A program made the translations under genes and the position numbers. From Shewanella sp. (lineage in GTDB: Bacteria; Pseudomonadota; Gammaproteobacteria; Enterobacterales; Shewanellaceae), in assembly GCF_013214165.1 (NCBI RefSeq), contig NZ_JABSSM010000004.1:4522-68521 (forward strand): a DNA stretch of 64,000 nt, written 5' to 3'. The notes below the pieces were generated by a model, which saw only the letters and a list, made by a program, of their open reading frames with translations, was not told where the DNA came from and did not search any database. Of this stretch, positions 47,076 through 59,000 are shown piece by piece. Position 1 is the first letter of the stretch; the number at the start of each line of letters is the position of its first letter.

Positions 47076-47795
47076 GTGAGTCCTACTATTCCTCATCAGA
47101 AACCGTTAAAAAAAACCAGGGTTAAGCCCTCTGCAGATAACGCCTCTACCTGGGGTGATAACAAGAAAATCAGCGTGCATAAGAAGCACGGTACCATGGG
47201 GGCCAAAGCAGGAAAAGCCACCAGATGCAAGCCCGCGGCTAAAGATCCGGTGATCCTGCTGTTCAATAAACCTTTCGATGTGCTCTGTCAATTTACCGAT
47301 GAACAAGGCCGAAAAACCTTAAAAGACTTCATTCCAGTGAAAGATGTCTATGCCGCCGGTCGTCTAGACAGAGACAGTGAAGGTTTACTGCTACTGACCA
47401 ATGACGGAGCATTGCAGTCGAAGATCACAGAGCCGAAGCAGAAGACCTTTAAAACCTATTGGGTGCAAGTGGAGGGCGCACCGGACCAAGCTGCGCTACA
47501 GGCACTACGTGACGGTGTAAAACTGAAAGATGGCATGACCCTACCTGCTAAGATATCCATCATCTCAGAACCTAGAGTGTGGGACCGAGAGCCCCCAATA
47601 CGTGAACGAAAAAATATTCCAACCACCTGGCTTGAAATACAGATCTGTGAAGGCCGTAACCGCCAGGTAAGACGCATGACTGCCCATATTGGTTTTCCCA
47701 CCCTCAGACTGATCCGTTATAAAATAGGTCAATGGAGTCTGGACGATATCGAAATAGGTCAATACCTGATCTTAGATATGAAAGCCAAGCGCTAA
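47076..47795 (+). CDS. rluE: 23S rRNA pseudouridine synthase E
   Basis: RluE makes pseudouridine 2457 in 23S rRNA. The 239-residue product has a basic N-terminal extension (about 60 residues) followed by the RsuA-family core. The catalytic Asp is in [20 protein letters not shown] near residue 100, and the KLOW/IIb motif is [22 protein letters not shown]. Start given as GTG 47076, the most upstream in-frame start; later starts are possible because the N-terminal extension is poorly conserved. It is divergent from icd as in E. coli; nudJ, found between rluE and mnmA in E. coli, is absent. Confidence 0.92.
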   Translation: MSPTIPHQKPLKKTRVKPSADNASTWGDNKKISVHKKHGTMGAKAGKATRCKPAAKDPVILLFNKPFDVLCQFTDEQGRKTLKDFIPVKDVYAAGRLDRDSEGLLLLTNDGALQSKITEPKQKTFKTYWVQVEGAPDQAALQALRDGVKLKDGMTLPAKISIISEPRVWDREPPIRERKNIPTTWLEIQICEGRNRQVRRMTAHIGFPTLRLIRYKIGQWSLDDIEIGQYLILDMKAKR

Positions 47796-48055
47796 CCCAC
47801 ACAAGTTTACACTCTCTTGAGCGCTCTCTTGCATAGGTGATGTTCTGAGTAAAATTCACTATCCGCTGGAAGTGCTCAATGATGACTATCTCAAGTTAGC
47901 TCCGAACAATAATGCGTGATAGAATACGCCCCCGAAAAACTCGCTTATTTTGCTGCTTGTATGAAAACGGCCAATAGCAGCTATTGTGCTTGATTCATGG
48001 AGTCTTCTCTAGGCAAATCAGCGATTAAAGACACATTCAATGGTTTTTAGGATCT

Positions 48056-49186
48056 ATGGAATTTATCGAACCCACAGCAAATAGCAGTAAAAAAGTCATT
48101 GTCGGCATGTCCGGCGGTGTTGATTCATCCGTCTCGGCTTACTTGCTACTTAAGCAAGGTTATCGTGTCGAAGGCCTTTTCATGAAAAATTGGGAAGAAG
48201 ATGACACCGATGAATATTGTGCTGCTGCCGACGATTTAAAAGATGCCCAAGCGGTATGTGACAAGCTTGGCATTAAACTTCATACCGTCAACTTCGCCGC
48301 CGAATATTGGGACAATGTGTTCGAATACTTCCTCGCCGAATACAAGGCAGGTCGAACTCCAAATCCAGATATCATCTGTAACAAAGAGATCAAATTCAAG
48401 GCATTTCTCGAGTTTGCCGATGAAATTCTCGACGCCGATTATATCGCCATGGGGCATTATGTACGCCGCAGCGATGACACAGGCCAGAGCCAGATGCTAC
48501 GTGGTGTCGATGGCAATAAAGATCAAAGCTATTTCCTCTACACCCTCAGTCATCAGCAGATTGCCCGCTCTCTCTTCCCCGTGGGCGAACTCGAAAAGAG
48601 TGAAGTCAGAGAGATAGCCAAAGAAATGGGGCTCATCACCCATGACAAGAAAGACAGTACCGGTATTTGCTTTATCGGCGAACGCAAGTTCACCGACTTC
48701 TTAAGCACCTTCTTACCCGCCCAGCCCGGCGACATAGAAACGGCGGAAGGCGACGTTATCGGCAAGCACCAGGGACTCATGTACCACACCTTAGGCCAGC
48801 GCAAAGGCCTGGGTATCGGTGGCATGAAGAACAGCAATGATGACCCTTGGTATGTTGTCGATAAAGAGATGGACCGAAATGTCTTAGTCGTCGGCCAAGG
48901 TGGCACCCACCCGAGATTAATGTCCGTAGGCTTTTATGCCGATCAGCTCCACTGGGTTGACAGAAAAGGCCCGACCAATGGAGCTAAAATCACGGTGAAG
49001 ACCCGCTACCGTCAACGAGACGTAGCCTGTACCTTGTACCTTGAAACCAATGATAAAGGCGAAGACACAATAAGAGTCCTTTTTGATGAACCTGTTGCGG
49101 CTGTGACCCCAGGCCAATCGGCTGTCTTCTATTCTGGTGAGCTCTGCTTAGGCGGCGGCATCATCGACTCACTAATCAGAGAATAA
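48056..49186 (+). CDS. mnmA: tRNA-specific 2-thiouridylase MnmA
   Basis: Cytosolic enzyme that adds sulfur to U34 of tRNA for Lys, Glu and Gln. PP-loop motif [15 protein letters not shown] near residue 18. Catalytic cysteines sit in [12 protein letters not shown] near 108 and [14 protein letters not shown] near 205. C-terminal beta-barrel domains follow. At 376 residues it is full length. TTAGGATCT upstream of the ATG acts as ribosome binding site. It is followed after 3 bases by hflD and then purB, the E. coli order. Confidence 0.97.
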   Translation: MEFIEPTANSSKKVIVGMSGGVDSSVSAYLLLKQGYRVEGLFMKNWEEDDTDEYCAAADDLKDAQAVCDKLGIKLHTVNFAAEYWDNVFEYFLAEYKAGRTPNPDIICNKEIKFKAFLEFADEILDADYIAMGHYVRRSDDTGQSQMLRGVDGNKDQSYFLYTLSHQQIARSLFPVGELEKSEVREIAKEMGLITHDKKDSTGICFIGERKFTDFLSTFLPAQPGDIETAEGDVIGKHQGLMYHTLGQRKGLGIGGMKNSNDDPWYVVDKEMDRNVLVVGQGGTHPRLMSVGFYADQLHWVDRKGPTNGAKITVKTRYRQRDVACTLYLETNDKGEDTIRVLFDEPVAAVTPGQSAVFYSGELCLGGGIIDSLIRE

Positions 49187-49189
49187 TCC

Positions 49190-49804
49190 GTGAACGAGCA
49201 ACTGAATGAACGCACCATGGCCTTCGCAGGGATCTTACAGGCCATCGCCCAGGTACAGCATGTCGCCAGACACGGAAGTGCCGATACTGATAGTCTCGCG
49301 GCCAGCCTCAACACAGTTTTAGTCACTGAACCTGAGAGCACATCAGATGTCTACGCAGATAAGCTGGCCCTGCGCAAAGGCTATCAACTGATCGTCAATC
49401 AGTTAGGCGACAGCAAAGAGAAAGATGTAGAGGTCACACGTTACCTTATCGGCATACTGGCCCTGGAACGCAAACTGTCCCGGGGTAATGCCATGGGGAT
49501 CTTGGCCGAAAGAATCAATCAGATACACCGTCAACTGCACCACTTCGCCATCACAGATGAGCAGGTCGTCGCCAACTTTGCCGGCATCTACAGCGATATT
49601 ATCAGTACCTTAGGTCCAAAAATCCAGATATCGGGTAACCCTGAATATCTGCAACAGTCTCAGGTACAGGAAAAAATCCGAGCCCTATTGCTTTCTGCCA
49701 TGCGCAGCGCAGTATTGTGGCGCCAATTAGGAGGCAAGCGTAGACAGCTTGTCTTCGCCAGAAAAACAATAGTCGATATAGCTAAAAAAAGCCTCACCCT
49801 ATAA
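49190..49804 (+). CDS. hflD: HflD, high-frequency lysogenization protein homologue
   Basis: All-helical membrane-associated protein of 204 residues; in E. coli it interferes with lambda CII. Its cellular role is unclear, but it is fixed between mnmA and purB across gammaproteobacteria. Family stretches: [19 protein letters not shown] near residue 12, [15 protein letters not shown] near 90 and [20 protein letters not shown] near the end. GTG start at 49190, three bases after mnmA. Confidence 0.92.
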   Translation: MNEQLNERTMAFAGILQAIAQVQHVARHGSADTDSLAASLNTVLVTEPESTSDVYADKLALRKGYQLIVNQLGDSKEKDVEVTRYLIGILALERKLSRGNAMGILAERINQIHRQLHHFAITDEQVVANFAGIYSDIISTLGPKIQISGNPEYLQQSQVQEKIRALLLSAMRSAVLWRQLGGKRRQLVFARKTIVDIAKKSLTL

Positions 49805-49807
49805 TAA

Positions 49808-51202
<1,395 letters not shown>

Positions 51203-51233
51203 CGCGTTAATCGTCTATAAGACAAACGACACC

Positions 51234-51266
51234 AAAGGCGGTAAGCTTATCCTTACCGCCTTTTTT
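51234..51266 (+). terminator. terminator of purB
   Basis: AAAGGCGGTAAG and CTTACCGCCTTT form a 12-bp stem followed by a T-run, 31 bases past the purB stop. Confidence 0.93.
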
Positions 51267-51289
51267 ATGACCTTTATTAATAAGTATCT

Positions 51290-52414
51290 ATGTATAAACT
51301 GAATCTCAATACTCAAGACTTCTTAGCGCAGCATTGGCAGCAGACTCCCCTAGTCATCAAAAATGCCTTCTCCGATTTTATCGATCCTATCAGCGCCGAT
51401 GAGCTGGCGGGTCTCGCCTGCGAAGAAGAGCTCTCCTCTCGGGTTATCATTACCAAAGACGATGGCTGGGATATTATTCAGGGCCCCATAGAAGAATATG
51501 ATCAGTTTGGCGATGATAATTGGCAATTATTGGTACAAGCCGTCAATCATTGGCACCCGGATTCAGTCGCGTTAGTCGAAGCCTTCAGATTCATCCCAGA
51601 TTGGCGTTTCGACGACCTCATGGTGTCATTTGCCACACCTGGCGGCGGCGTTGGACCTCATATCGATAACTATGATGTTTTCCTGCTTCAAGGAGAAGGG
51701 ACACGTCGCTGGAAAGTGGGGGCTAAAGGAGATTACTCTCCCCGTGGGGGCGATACCCATACCGCCCTCATCGACGACTTCGAGCCTATCATCGATGTGG
51801 TGCTGGAAAAAGGCGACATGCTGTATATCCCCCCAGGTTACCCACATAGAGGGGAAACAATCACCACGGCCTTGAGCTATTCCATCGGATTTAGAGCGCC
51901 GAGTCAGCAAGAGCTGATGAGTGGACTGGCGGATCATCTGCTTGACACCAACACTGGTTCACAGCGTTTTATTTCTGGCAATGAGCCTGAGATGCCGGCG
52001 ACTCTGTCCATAGACCATCAAACAGGCATACTAGGCTTGCTCAAAGACTTGTTAGCCCAGCCTCAACATTATCAGCAGATGTTAGGCCAACTGCTGAGTC
52101 AGAATCGTTTCGAACTAGACCTGTGCGAGCCCGAGCAAGATTACTCGGCGCCAGACTTAACCTCGGCCCTGGCGGAAGGCGCTCAATTAGTCCGAATTGG
52201 CGGCTTAAAAGTTATTTGCCTCGAGGGCGATACTCGCTCGCGCTTATTCATTAACGGTGAGGAATTCGAGCTCAACATAGGCCAAGAAGAGCTGACCTAT
52301 ATCGCCAATCAAATGCGCCTAGACAATGATAAAGTGCTCGGTTTAACCGGTTCACCCGAGGTGACACGGTTTCTGTTGACTATGCTTAACTTGGGCTATT
52401 ACTATCTGGCCTAA
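51290..52414 (+). CDS. roxA: ribosomal protein uL16 arginine hydroxylase RoxA (YcfD)
   Basis: JmjC-type Fe(II)/2-oxoglutarate oxygenase that hydroxylates an arginine of ribosomal protein L16. At 374 residues it matches YcfD. The iron triad is HID in GPHIDNYDVFLLQ near residue 125 and His in PPGYPHRGET near 187. A C-terminal winged-helix-like part begins near 290. The oxygen- and Fe-dependence fits a gene that links respiration to translation. It has its own terminator. Confidence 0.92.
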   Translation: MYKLNLNTQDFLAQHWQQTPLVIKNAFSDFIDPISADELAGLACEEELSSRVIITKDDGWDIIQGPIEEYDQFGDDNWQLLVQAVNHWHPDSVALVEAFRFIPDWRFDDLMVSFATPGGGVGPHIDNYDVFLLQGEGTRRWKVGAKGDYSPRGGDTHTALIDDFEPIIDVVLEKGDMLYIPPGYPHRGETITTALSYSIGFRAPSQQELMSGLADHLLDTNTGSQRFISGNEPEMPATLSIDHQTGILGLLKDLLAQPQHYQQMLGQLLSQNRFELDLCEPEQDYSAPDLTSALAEGAQLVRIGGLKVICLEGDTRSRLFINGEEFELNIGQEELTYIANQMRLDNDKVLGLTGSPEVTRFLLTMLNLGYYYLA

Positions 52415-52456
52415 ACTTGTTGAACGTAAACTGAGTTCTCTACGCCGAGCAGAATC

Positions 52457-52487
52457 AAAAATGGCACCTATTTAGGTGCCATTTTTA
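52457..52487 (+). terminator. terminator of roxA
   Basis: AAATGGCACCTA-TT-TAGGTGCCATTT hairpin with A-run before and T-run after, 43 bases past the roxA stop. It could also act on the minus strand for the DUF4826 gene. Confidence 0.9.
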
Positions 52488-52564
52488 TGTGCTGTGTTTA
52501 AAACATCGGCCACGGAATAGATTGATATCCTTAGAAACAGATAATAATCTACCACAAGTTGATG

Positions 52565-53008
52565 TTAGCCCCAGAGTTTTTCATCGTTGTGGATCTGGTA
52601 CAAACTTTCGGCTCTCGACACCAGAAGTTGAGCAAATTTTGCCTGAGTAGGCTCTCTTGTGGCACCACTTTTTTGTAAATTTTCGGCTTTTAATTGCCAC
52701 ATCATAGAGAAGTGACGCAGGGCATCACGAGCAGTTGCCGCCACTTTCACATCGACATAATCCGAAGGTAGGTCGCCTGACATCACCCAAAAGGTCTGCT
52801 TCTTAGGCTGTTTAGACTCCATCTTCCAAACCGCGACATAAGGCGCGAGATAACGGCTCTCATCGGCTATGACCTTGCTAGGAATGATGCCTTTTTCGGC
52901 TAAAAATTTATTCGCCTTTTGAAAATGCTCTCTGATCCACTCCTGTCTCAGCTCTTCTTGTTGTTCTGCCGTTAGCGCTTGAGTTTGATCGACTGCTTGT
53001 TCCGTCAT
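52565..53008 (-). CDS. DUF4826 family protein
   Basis: Cytosolic protein of 147 residues. Family stretches: IREHFQKANKFLAEKGIIP near residue 25, YLAPYVAVWKM near 53, TFWVMSGDLPSDYV near 71, and ARDALRHFSMMWQLKAENL near 91. Function unknown; the family is restricted mainly to Shewanella, Vibrio and relatives. TAGGAATT serves as ribosome binding site. Divergent from leucine dehydrogenase, so the LiuR-like palindrome at 53090-53107 lies in a shared upstream region. Confidence 0.8.
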   Translation of the reverse strand: MTEQAVDQTQALTAEQQEELRQEWIREHFQKANKFLAEKGIIPSKVIADESRYLAPYVAVWKMESKQPKKQTFWVMSGDLPSDYVDVKVAATARDALRHFSMMWQLKAENLQKSGATREPTQAKFAQLLVSRAESLYQIHNDEKLWG

Positions 53009-53089
53009 ACTGAATTCCTATCTTATTATTGTAACCATATTGATTTCGCTTCGCTGGCTAATGCAATTTGGGCATTAAAGCCGCTACAG

Positions 53090-53107
53090 CTTTACGTTAA
53101 CGTAAAG
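53090..53107 (+). promoter_or_regulatory. perfect 18-bp palindrome, likely LiuR operator
   Basis: CTTTACGTTAACGTAAAG reads the same on both strands. It lies about 155 bases upstream of the leucine dehydrogenase start. LiuR, the MerR-type regulator of branched-chain amino acid breakdown in Shewanella, is recalled to bind TTTACGT-type palindromes and to control ldh. The palindrome is seen; the regulator is inferred. Confidence 0.7.
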
Positions 53108-53261
53108 TGGAAAGCTAGATTGCCACACAGATCACAATTAATCCGAATCTTTACTTTGTTGAGAGTATCGCTAAATGCTATCGTTCTGCAATAAATATAA
53201 CAAGCCGTCAGAGCATCTCTTTGAACTCTGGCGTTTACATCCCCAAGTGGAGAAACAGTAC

Positions 53262-54296
53262 GTGGCTGTATTTAATCATATCTCTTTCGACGATCATGAA
53301 CAGGTCGTATTTTGTCAAGACAAGGAAAGTGGCTTAAAAGCCATCATTGCCATTCATAACACCAATCTTGGACCTGCTGTTGGCGGTTGTAGGATGTGGA
53401 ATTATGAGTCAGATGACGAGGCATTAAACGATGTGTTGCGCCTATCACGTGGCATGACCTATAAGAATGCCCTCGCGGGCCTGACTATGGGTGGCGGCAA
53501 GTCTGTCATCATCGCCAATCCTAAGATTCAAGACCGTGAAGCCCTATTCCGCGCTTTTGGGCGTTGCATCGACGCTCTGGGTGGCAGATATTATTCCGCA
53601 GAGGATGTTGGGGTATCGACCAAAGATATCATGATAGCCCATGAAGAAACGCCTTACATGGCGGGACTAGAAGGCAAGAGTGGCGATCCATCACCTTTCA
53701 CTGCACTGGGGACTTTTTTAGGCATAAAAGCCGCAGCAAAACATAAACTAGGTGTTGATTCACTCAAGGGCCTCAAGATATCTGTCCAAGGTGTGGGTCA
53801 TGTTGGCTATTACCTGTGTCGTCACCTCCATGAGGAAGGCGCCGAGCTAATCGTGACTGACATACATCAGGCATCTCTGGATAAAGCAGCTGCCGAATTT
53901 GGAGCCATAGTCGTTGCCCCACAGGACATCTACCATCAAGAGGTCGATATTTATGCCCCTTGTGCTCTGGGCGCCACGATCAACGATACGACTATCCCAC
54001 TGCTTAAAGCCAGCATAGTGGCAGGTTGTGCCAACAATCAGTTAGCCGAAGCCCGTCACGGCGAGAAGCTAAAAGAACTGGAGATCCTTTATGCACCGGA
54101 TTATGTGATCAATGCCGGTGGCATCATCAACGTCTCCTTCGAAAAAAACTATGATGCCGATGCATCGACGAAGAAAGTCGAAGAGATCTACCACACCTTG
54201 ATGACTATCTTTACCGCATCAGATGAGCAAGATCGCACCACAGCTTCTATTGCCGATGAGATGGCACGCAAGATCATCGAAGCAGCAAAAAAATAG
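53262..54296 (+). CDS. ldh: leucine dehydrogenase
   Basis: NAD-dependent amino acid dehydrogenase of 344 residues that deaminates leucine and other branched-chain amino acids, feeding the leucine/isovalerate degradation pathway. Catalytic lysine in AGLTMGGGKSVIIANP near residue 80, second Lys-rich region GGCRMWNYESDD near 40, and Rossmann motif GVGHVGYYLCRHL near 180. The GTG at 53262 is chosen: GGAGAAA lies upstream and MAVFNHISFDDHEQV is the family start, while the frame open to 53175 adds unrelated residues. Followed by a good terminator. Confidence 0.93.
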   Translation: MAVFNHISFDDHEQVVFCQDKESGLKAIIAIHNTNLGPAVGGCRMWNYESDDEALNDVLRLSRGMTYKNALAGLTMGGGKSVIIANPKIQDREALFRAFGRCIDALGGRYYSAEDVGVSTKDIMIAHEETPYMAGLEGKSGDPSPFTALGTFLGIKAAAKHKLGVDSLKGLKISVQGVGHVGYYLCRHLHEEGAELIVTDIHQASLDKAAAEFGAIVVAPQDIYHQEVDIYAPCALGATINDTTIPLLKASIVAGCANNQLAEARHGEKLKELEILYAPDYVINAGGIINVSFEKNYDADASTKKVEEIYHTLMTIFTASDEQDRTTASIADEMARKIIEAAKK

Positions 54297-54337
54297 GGGG
54301 ATATCGGTAAGATTACTACAGATTTTTTCACTATATT

Positions 54338-54370
54338 AATGGGACAAAATTAAATTTTTGTCCCATTTTT
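54338..54370 (+). terminator. terminator of ldh
   Basis: AATGGGACAAAA and TTTTGTCCCATT form a 12-bp stem with a short AT loop, followed by further T residues, about 42 bases past the stop. Confidence 0.9.
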
Positions 54371-54501
54371 ATTGTTAAAAATAAATGTTCAATACAGGCA
54401 CACAGATACAAGTTAGACATATAAATTTCATCTAACCGCACTGGAAAATATCACACTTGTCAGCTTAACTTAGAGGCTAGTTTACTCGCATAGGAAATAC
54501 T

Positions 54502-54846
54502 ATGGTGACTTTCAGGTATGATCTCAATCAGGATGTGATAGAACTTCAAGCCAGCAACTGGTGTGGTTTAGAGCAAGTATTTATCAATGGGAAACGGGTG
54601 TCGAGAAAGTTACATTTTGGCCAGAACAGTGAACATAATATCCAACTTAACGATGGAAACCCCTGTCGTTTTCAATTGTTTATCGATCCAGCATCTGAAG
54701 AGATGATCTGTCGAATTTATAAGAGTAACAAGCTGATCACCAGTATTTATCAGGGGAAAGAAAACCTAATAAAGAGTAGAAAACTGGTGCGGAATCTAAT
54801 CATCTTCACCACCTTGTCAGGCTTACTGTTACTGATATTTAACTGA
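54502..54846 (+). CDS. hypothetical tail-anchored protein
   Basis: 114 residues, not recognised. Residues 1-75 look like a small beta-sandwich (TFRYDLNQDVIELQASNW, VFINGKRVSRKLHFGQNSEHN, CRFQLFIDPASEEMICRIYK). A basic stretch (KSRKLVRN) precedes a C-terminal TM helix (LIIFTTLSGLLLLIF), so the globular part should face the cytosol. Shine-Dalgarno (ATAGGAAAT) lies just before the ATG. Single gene between the ldh terminator and a convergent MarR gene. Confidence 0.7.
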   Translation: MVTFRYDLNQDVIELQASNWCGLEQVFINGKRVSRKLHFGQNSEHNIQLNDGNPCRFQLFIDPASEEMICRIYKSNKLITSIYQGKENLIKSRKLVRNLIIFTTLSGLLLLIFN

Positions 54847-54970
54847 TAATTTATCAATAAGAGGCGCTAGCCAAGCAAGCGAGTATAGATGCTGAGCTCA
54901 ACAAGAAACAGCTAGCAGATATTGACATTTGACACTGTGCCCTGGTGAACAATGGCCGTATCTTAACCGA

Positions 54971-55390
54971 TCAGATGGGAAAACGATTGATTTTATTGAG
55001 CATAAGGATAAAAGACGCTTGCTCATCTTCAGACAAGTTGACCAGAAAGTTATCATTGACCCTCTCGGCTTCACAGATTAAATCTTGTTCTAAGGCTTTG
55101 CCGATGTCGGTTAAATATATCTGAAAAGCACGACGATTGTCGGCTTCTTGATGGCGATGGATTAAACCTTGTGTCTGCAGTTGGTCTAATAACCGAGTCA
55201 TGGTGTAGTTAGCGACATCACAGCGCTTAGATAGCTCAGTTTGCGTTATTCCCTCCTCTTGCCATAGGGCAAAAAGAACCGGCCAAAGCTTAATATCGAG
55301 TTGGTATCGTTTGAGTTTCTCATCCAGTGCGTTTTGCAGATCTATATTCAAGTGAGACACCAAGTAGCCAAGACTTTCATAATGTTTCAA
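54971..55390 (-). CDS. MarR family transcriptional regulator
   Basis: Winged-helix DNA-binding protein of 139 residues. The recognition region ITQTELSKRCDVANYTMTRLLDQLQTQGLIHRHQEADNRRAFQIYLTD (given as separate parts: ITQTELSKRC, TMTRLLDQL, RHQEADNRR) is typical of MarR. The TTG start at 55390 is supported by a strong GGAGGTG six bases upstream. No obvious co-transcribed target; such proteins often repress themselves and a neighbour, here perhaps the DUF1285 gene. Ligand unknown. Confidence 0.88.
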   Translation of the reverse strand: MKHYESLGYLVSHLNIDLQNALDEKLKRYQLDIKLWPVLFALWQEEGITQTELSKRCDVANYTMTRLLDQLQTQGLIHRHQEADNRRAFQIYLTDIGKALEQDLICEAERVNDNFLVNLSEDEQASFILMLNKINRFPI

Positions 55391-55522
55391 CTAGCACCTC
55401 CAATTCAATAAGGACCTAATTTAATATTACCACTAAGCACACAAGAAACTAGCAATACTCAAAAATAATTATGAAAACTATATAATATCAGATCGTTAAC
55501 CTAGATTTTCTGGATACCAGCT

Positions 55523-55975
55523 TCACTCAAGCACATAGTCTTCAATGAATCGATAATAACAAGCCCTGCCTAGTTTGGCCGCCAGTCCATTAGATAGCTC
55601 TACGAAGACGCTGTCCTCTGCAATGGTAAAGGCGCTCACGCCATCAAGTTCGAAGCGGGTATCCAGGCCTGTCACCAGCTCGAAACTGCCGTTTTTAAGC
55701 TGGTTGTAATCCACGATAATGAGCGGCACGGACGCCACCGAGACCTTAAGTTTCTCAACCGGTGTAATGAGAAAATGTTCTGCATCGATACGCTGTAATA
55801 TGCTACTGAACAGACGTGCAAACTTAGTCGGCAAGGGTTCATTGCGGTAAAACCATTGCCCATGATTATCGATATGGAATAACACGGTTGCGGTACATAG
55901 GGCATTATCTGGCTGCAACTGCTTCAATGCGCTGCCGACTCTGTCTGCCTTGTTATTTGCTGATGTATGACTCAT
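55523..55975 (-). CDS. DUF1285 family protein
   Basis: 150-residue cytosolic protein of unknown function. Features of DUF1285 are the opening FHIDNHGQWFYRNEPLP near residue 32, the HFLITPVEKLKVSVASVPLIIVDY stretch (here HFLITPVEKLKV and VPLIIVDY), and a C-terminal YRFIEDYVLE. Common in marine gammaproteobacteria. AAGGAGACC precedes the ATG. It lies downstream of ydiJ on the same strand but past a terminator. Confidence 0.82.
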   Translation of the reverse strand: MSHTSANNKADRVGSALKQLQPDNALCTATVLFHIDNHGQWFYRNEPLPTKFARLFSSILQRIDAEHFLITPVEKLKVSVASVPLIIVDYNQLKNGSFELVTGLDTRFELDGVSAFTIAEDSVFVELSNGLAAKLGRACYYRFIEDYVLE

Positions 55976-56033
55976 CTGGTCTCCTTATGTCGCCTCCAAT
56001 CATTTTACCAGTAGGAAGGCCAATAGATAAGGC

Positions 56034-56064
56034 AAATAAAAAAGGCCAGGATAACCTAGCCTTT
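56034..56064 (-). terminator. terminator of ydiJ
   Basis: Minus strand AAAGGCTAGG-TTAT-CCTGGCCTTT stem (one mismatch) followed by TTTTTTATTT, about 20 bases past the ydiJ stop. Confidence 0.88.
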
Positions 56065-56085
56065 CTATATCATTCGCTACAGTGA

Positions 56086-59000
56086 TTAAATTAAGCTCAA
56101 CAAGGCCTGCACCGGATGTTTCGGCTTAAAACCACCGAAGCGTTTCACCTGAGTACGACAAGAGTAACCCGATACCAATACTTGCTCCTGAGGTACGGCC
56201 TTCATGGCCTGCTCCCATGACATGTCATACAGAGACTTAGATCGCTCCTTGTTCTCGAGCTCATGGCCGTAAGTGCCGGCCATGCCACAACACCCTAGAC
56301 TCACAGTCTCAAGTTTGGCACCAAAATGAGAGAAAATAGTCTTCCATTCGCCGCCGGTACTTGGCTTGGCAGTCGATTCTGTACAGTGACTAAACCAGGT
56401 AAAGCTGGTGTTCTTGACCTGTTCCGCCACTGCGGGCATGGATTTTATCGCCTCGAGCAGCCACTCACTGGACAGTTTAACCTCGAAATCACCTCTGGCA
56501 TCACCCAAAACTTCTCGGTACTCATCGCGATAACACAAGACCATGGCCGGATCCACGCCGACCATAGGCATGTTCAATGCGTGCAACTTGGTCAAAAAGT
56601 CTGCCGATGATTGAGCCGTCTTGGCAAATTTATCCAAAAATCCCTTGATATGAATGGGCTTACCGTTAGGTTTATAGGGCAGCAACACAGGTTTTAGCCC
56701 CATCTTTTCGATGAGCTTGATGAAATGGTAAACCGTGTCGGCCTCATAGAAGCTATTAAACGGGTCTTGAACCACCAAGACATATTGATGACGTTTATCT
56801 TCAGTAATCGCCTCCAGCGACTCAAGATCGTAACCCCTACAAGCATGACCATCTAGTTGCTGTTTCAGAGTAGGCACAGATAAAGCCGGCGCATCCACAT
56901 AACCAAGGGACTTCTCGATCACCCATTGGCTGACGCTGTTCTGCGCCAGGGCATTGGTGAGTCTGGGCGCGATGGCCATCAGGGGTAAAGCGTCCTCGAT
57001 GCCTGCCACCAGGTAATCTTTTGCCGGACGCAGATACCTTTGGTAGTAGATATTGAAAAATTGCGCCCTAAATTTAGGCACATCCACCTTAACCGGACAC
57101 TGAGATGCACAGGCCTTACAGGCTAAACAGCCCTTCAACGACTCCATGACTTCATGGGAGTAGTCGTATTCACTCTTAGCTTTTAAGCTATTTTGTGCTC
57201 TCTGTAGCAAGCCTTGAGGTTTTTGCTTAGCGAGCTCTACCACATCCACTCCCTCTTTTTCGAGCAGACGCAGCCACTCTCGCATCAGACCCGCACGCCC
57301 CTTCGGCGATTGGACTCTGTCGCCCGTCACCTTAAATGAGGGACACATGGGGGAATAACTGCTGTAGTTGAAACACAGGCCATTGCCATTACAGTTCATC
57401 ACATCGGGGAAGGCATCTCGGGTCTGTATTGGGATCTGTCGATCTAAGCTGCCACGTTTGGCACTGTCGACATTGTAGATCAAGGCTCCAGTGCCCTTAG
57501 GCGCCACCAGCTTGCCTGGGTTGAGTTTATTATGGGGATCGAACAATCCCTTCACCTCTTCGAGCAGGCCATACAGATGCTGACCAAATACCGCCGGGCC
57601 ATACTCGCCGCGCACTCCTTTACCGTGCTCGCCCCACATCAGGCCGCCATATTTAAGGGTCAGCGCGGCGACCTGATCGGACACTCGCTTCAACAATTTC
57701 TCATCATTGATATCACACATGTCCAGCGCAGGTCTGACATGCAATACCCCGGCATCCACATGACCGAACATGCCATATTGGAGCTGATGGCTGTCGAGCA
57801 AGGCTCTGAACTCCATGATAAAGTCGGCTAACTTCTCCGGCGGCACCGCGGTATCTTCGGCAAAGGCGATGGGCTTACGCCGCCCCTTCATCGCCCCCAG
57901 TAAGCCAACCGCCTTCTTACGCATGGCGTAGATCATATTGATACTGGTTTTATCACTGGTCTGCTGATAACCGATCAAACCCGAGGATCCAGACGCTAGT
58001 TGCGCATCCAGATTTTCGATAAGCTTAGAGACTCTCGCTTCGACGTCCTCTCTTTCACCGGCAAATTCCACCATGTTCAGACCATCGATACGACTGCCAG
58101 GCACATCTTTAATTAGCTCTGAGACTGAATGCCAGATGATATCTTGTTGGGCTAGATTAAGGACCTTAGAATCGACCGTTTCGACCACTGTCGCCTTGGC
58201 TTTGACCAACTCGGGAGCATGACGCAGCGCAGATTCGAATGAATCATACTTGATGTTGACCATCATGCGGACATCGGGCAAAGGCGTGATATCTAATTTA
58301 GCCTCAGTGATCACCGCCAAGGTGCCTTCGGAGCCGGTTAAGATCCGCGACAGATTAAATTCGGTGAGTTCATCATTCCAGACGTTTTTTAGATCGTAGC
58401 CGGTGAGAAATCGATTCAACTTAGGAAAACGTGTGCCTATCTCAGCACGATTGTCACTGCATATAGCGGCAATCTTGGTGATTAATTGCTGGCCAAGTGG
58501 GTTAGTAGTGATCGCTGCGACATCTTTCAATTGTTCACGATTCACTGCATAAGTATTTAATACGCTGCCATCATATAACACACTGGATAGCTCGAGTACA
58601 TGATCAGACGTCTTGCCATAGACCAGAGAGCCCGCTCCAGACGCATCAGTATTTATCATGCCGCCCATGGTGGCGCGATTCGAGGTAGACAGATCCGGAC
58701 TGAAGAAGAAGCCATGTTCCCTGAGCGCATCGTTGAGGGCATCCTTGACGACACCGGCCTCCACCCTCACCCAGCCCTCCTCGGCATTGATCTCCAGCAC
58801 GCGATTGAGGTAGCGAGACAGATCTAAAATCAAACCATGGGTCAGTGACTGACCATTGGTGCCTGTGCCACCACCACGAGCACTGAATACCACATTATCG
58901 AACTCTTTTCGTGAAGCAAGCGCGAGGGAAAGTGCCACATCTTGTTGATTTTTTGGGTAAAGAACAGCCTGAGGCAAAAATTGATAGACAGAGTTATCGG

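Noticed and set aside
48243..48617. 124-codon frame overlapping mnmA in another phase
   Set aside because: A shadow of a strongly conserved gene; no recognisable protein.
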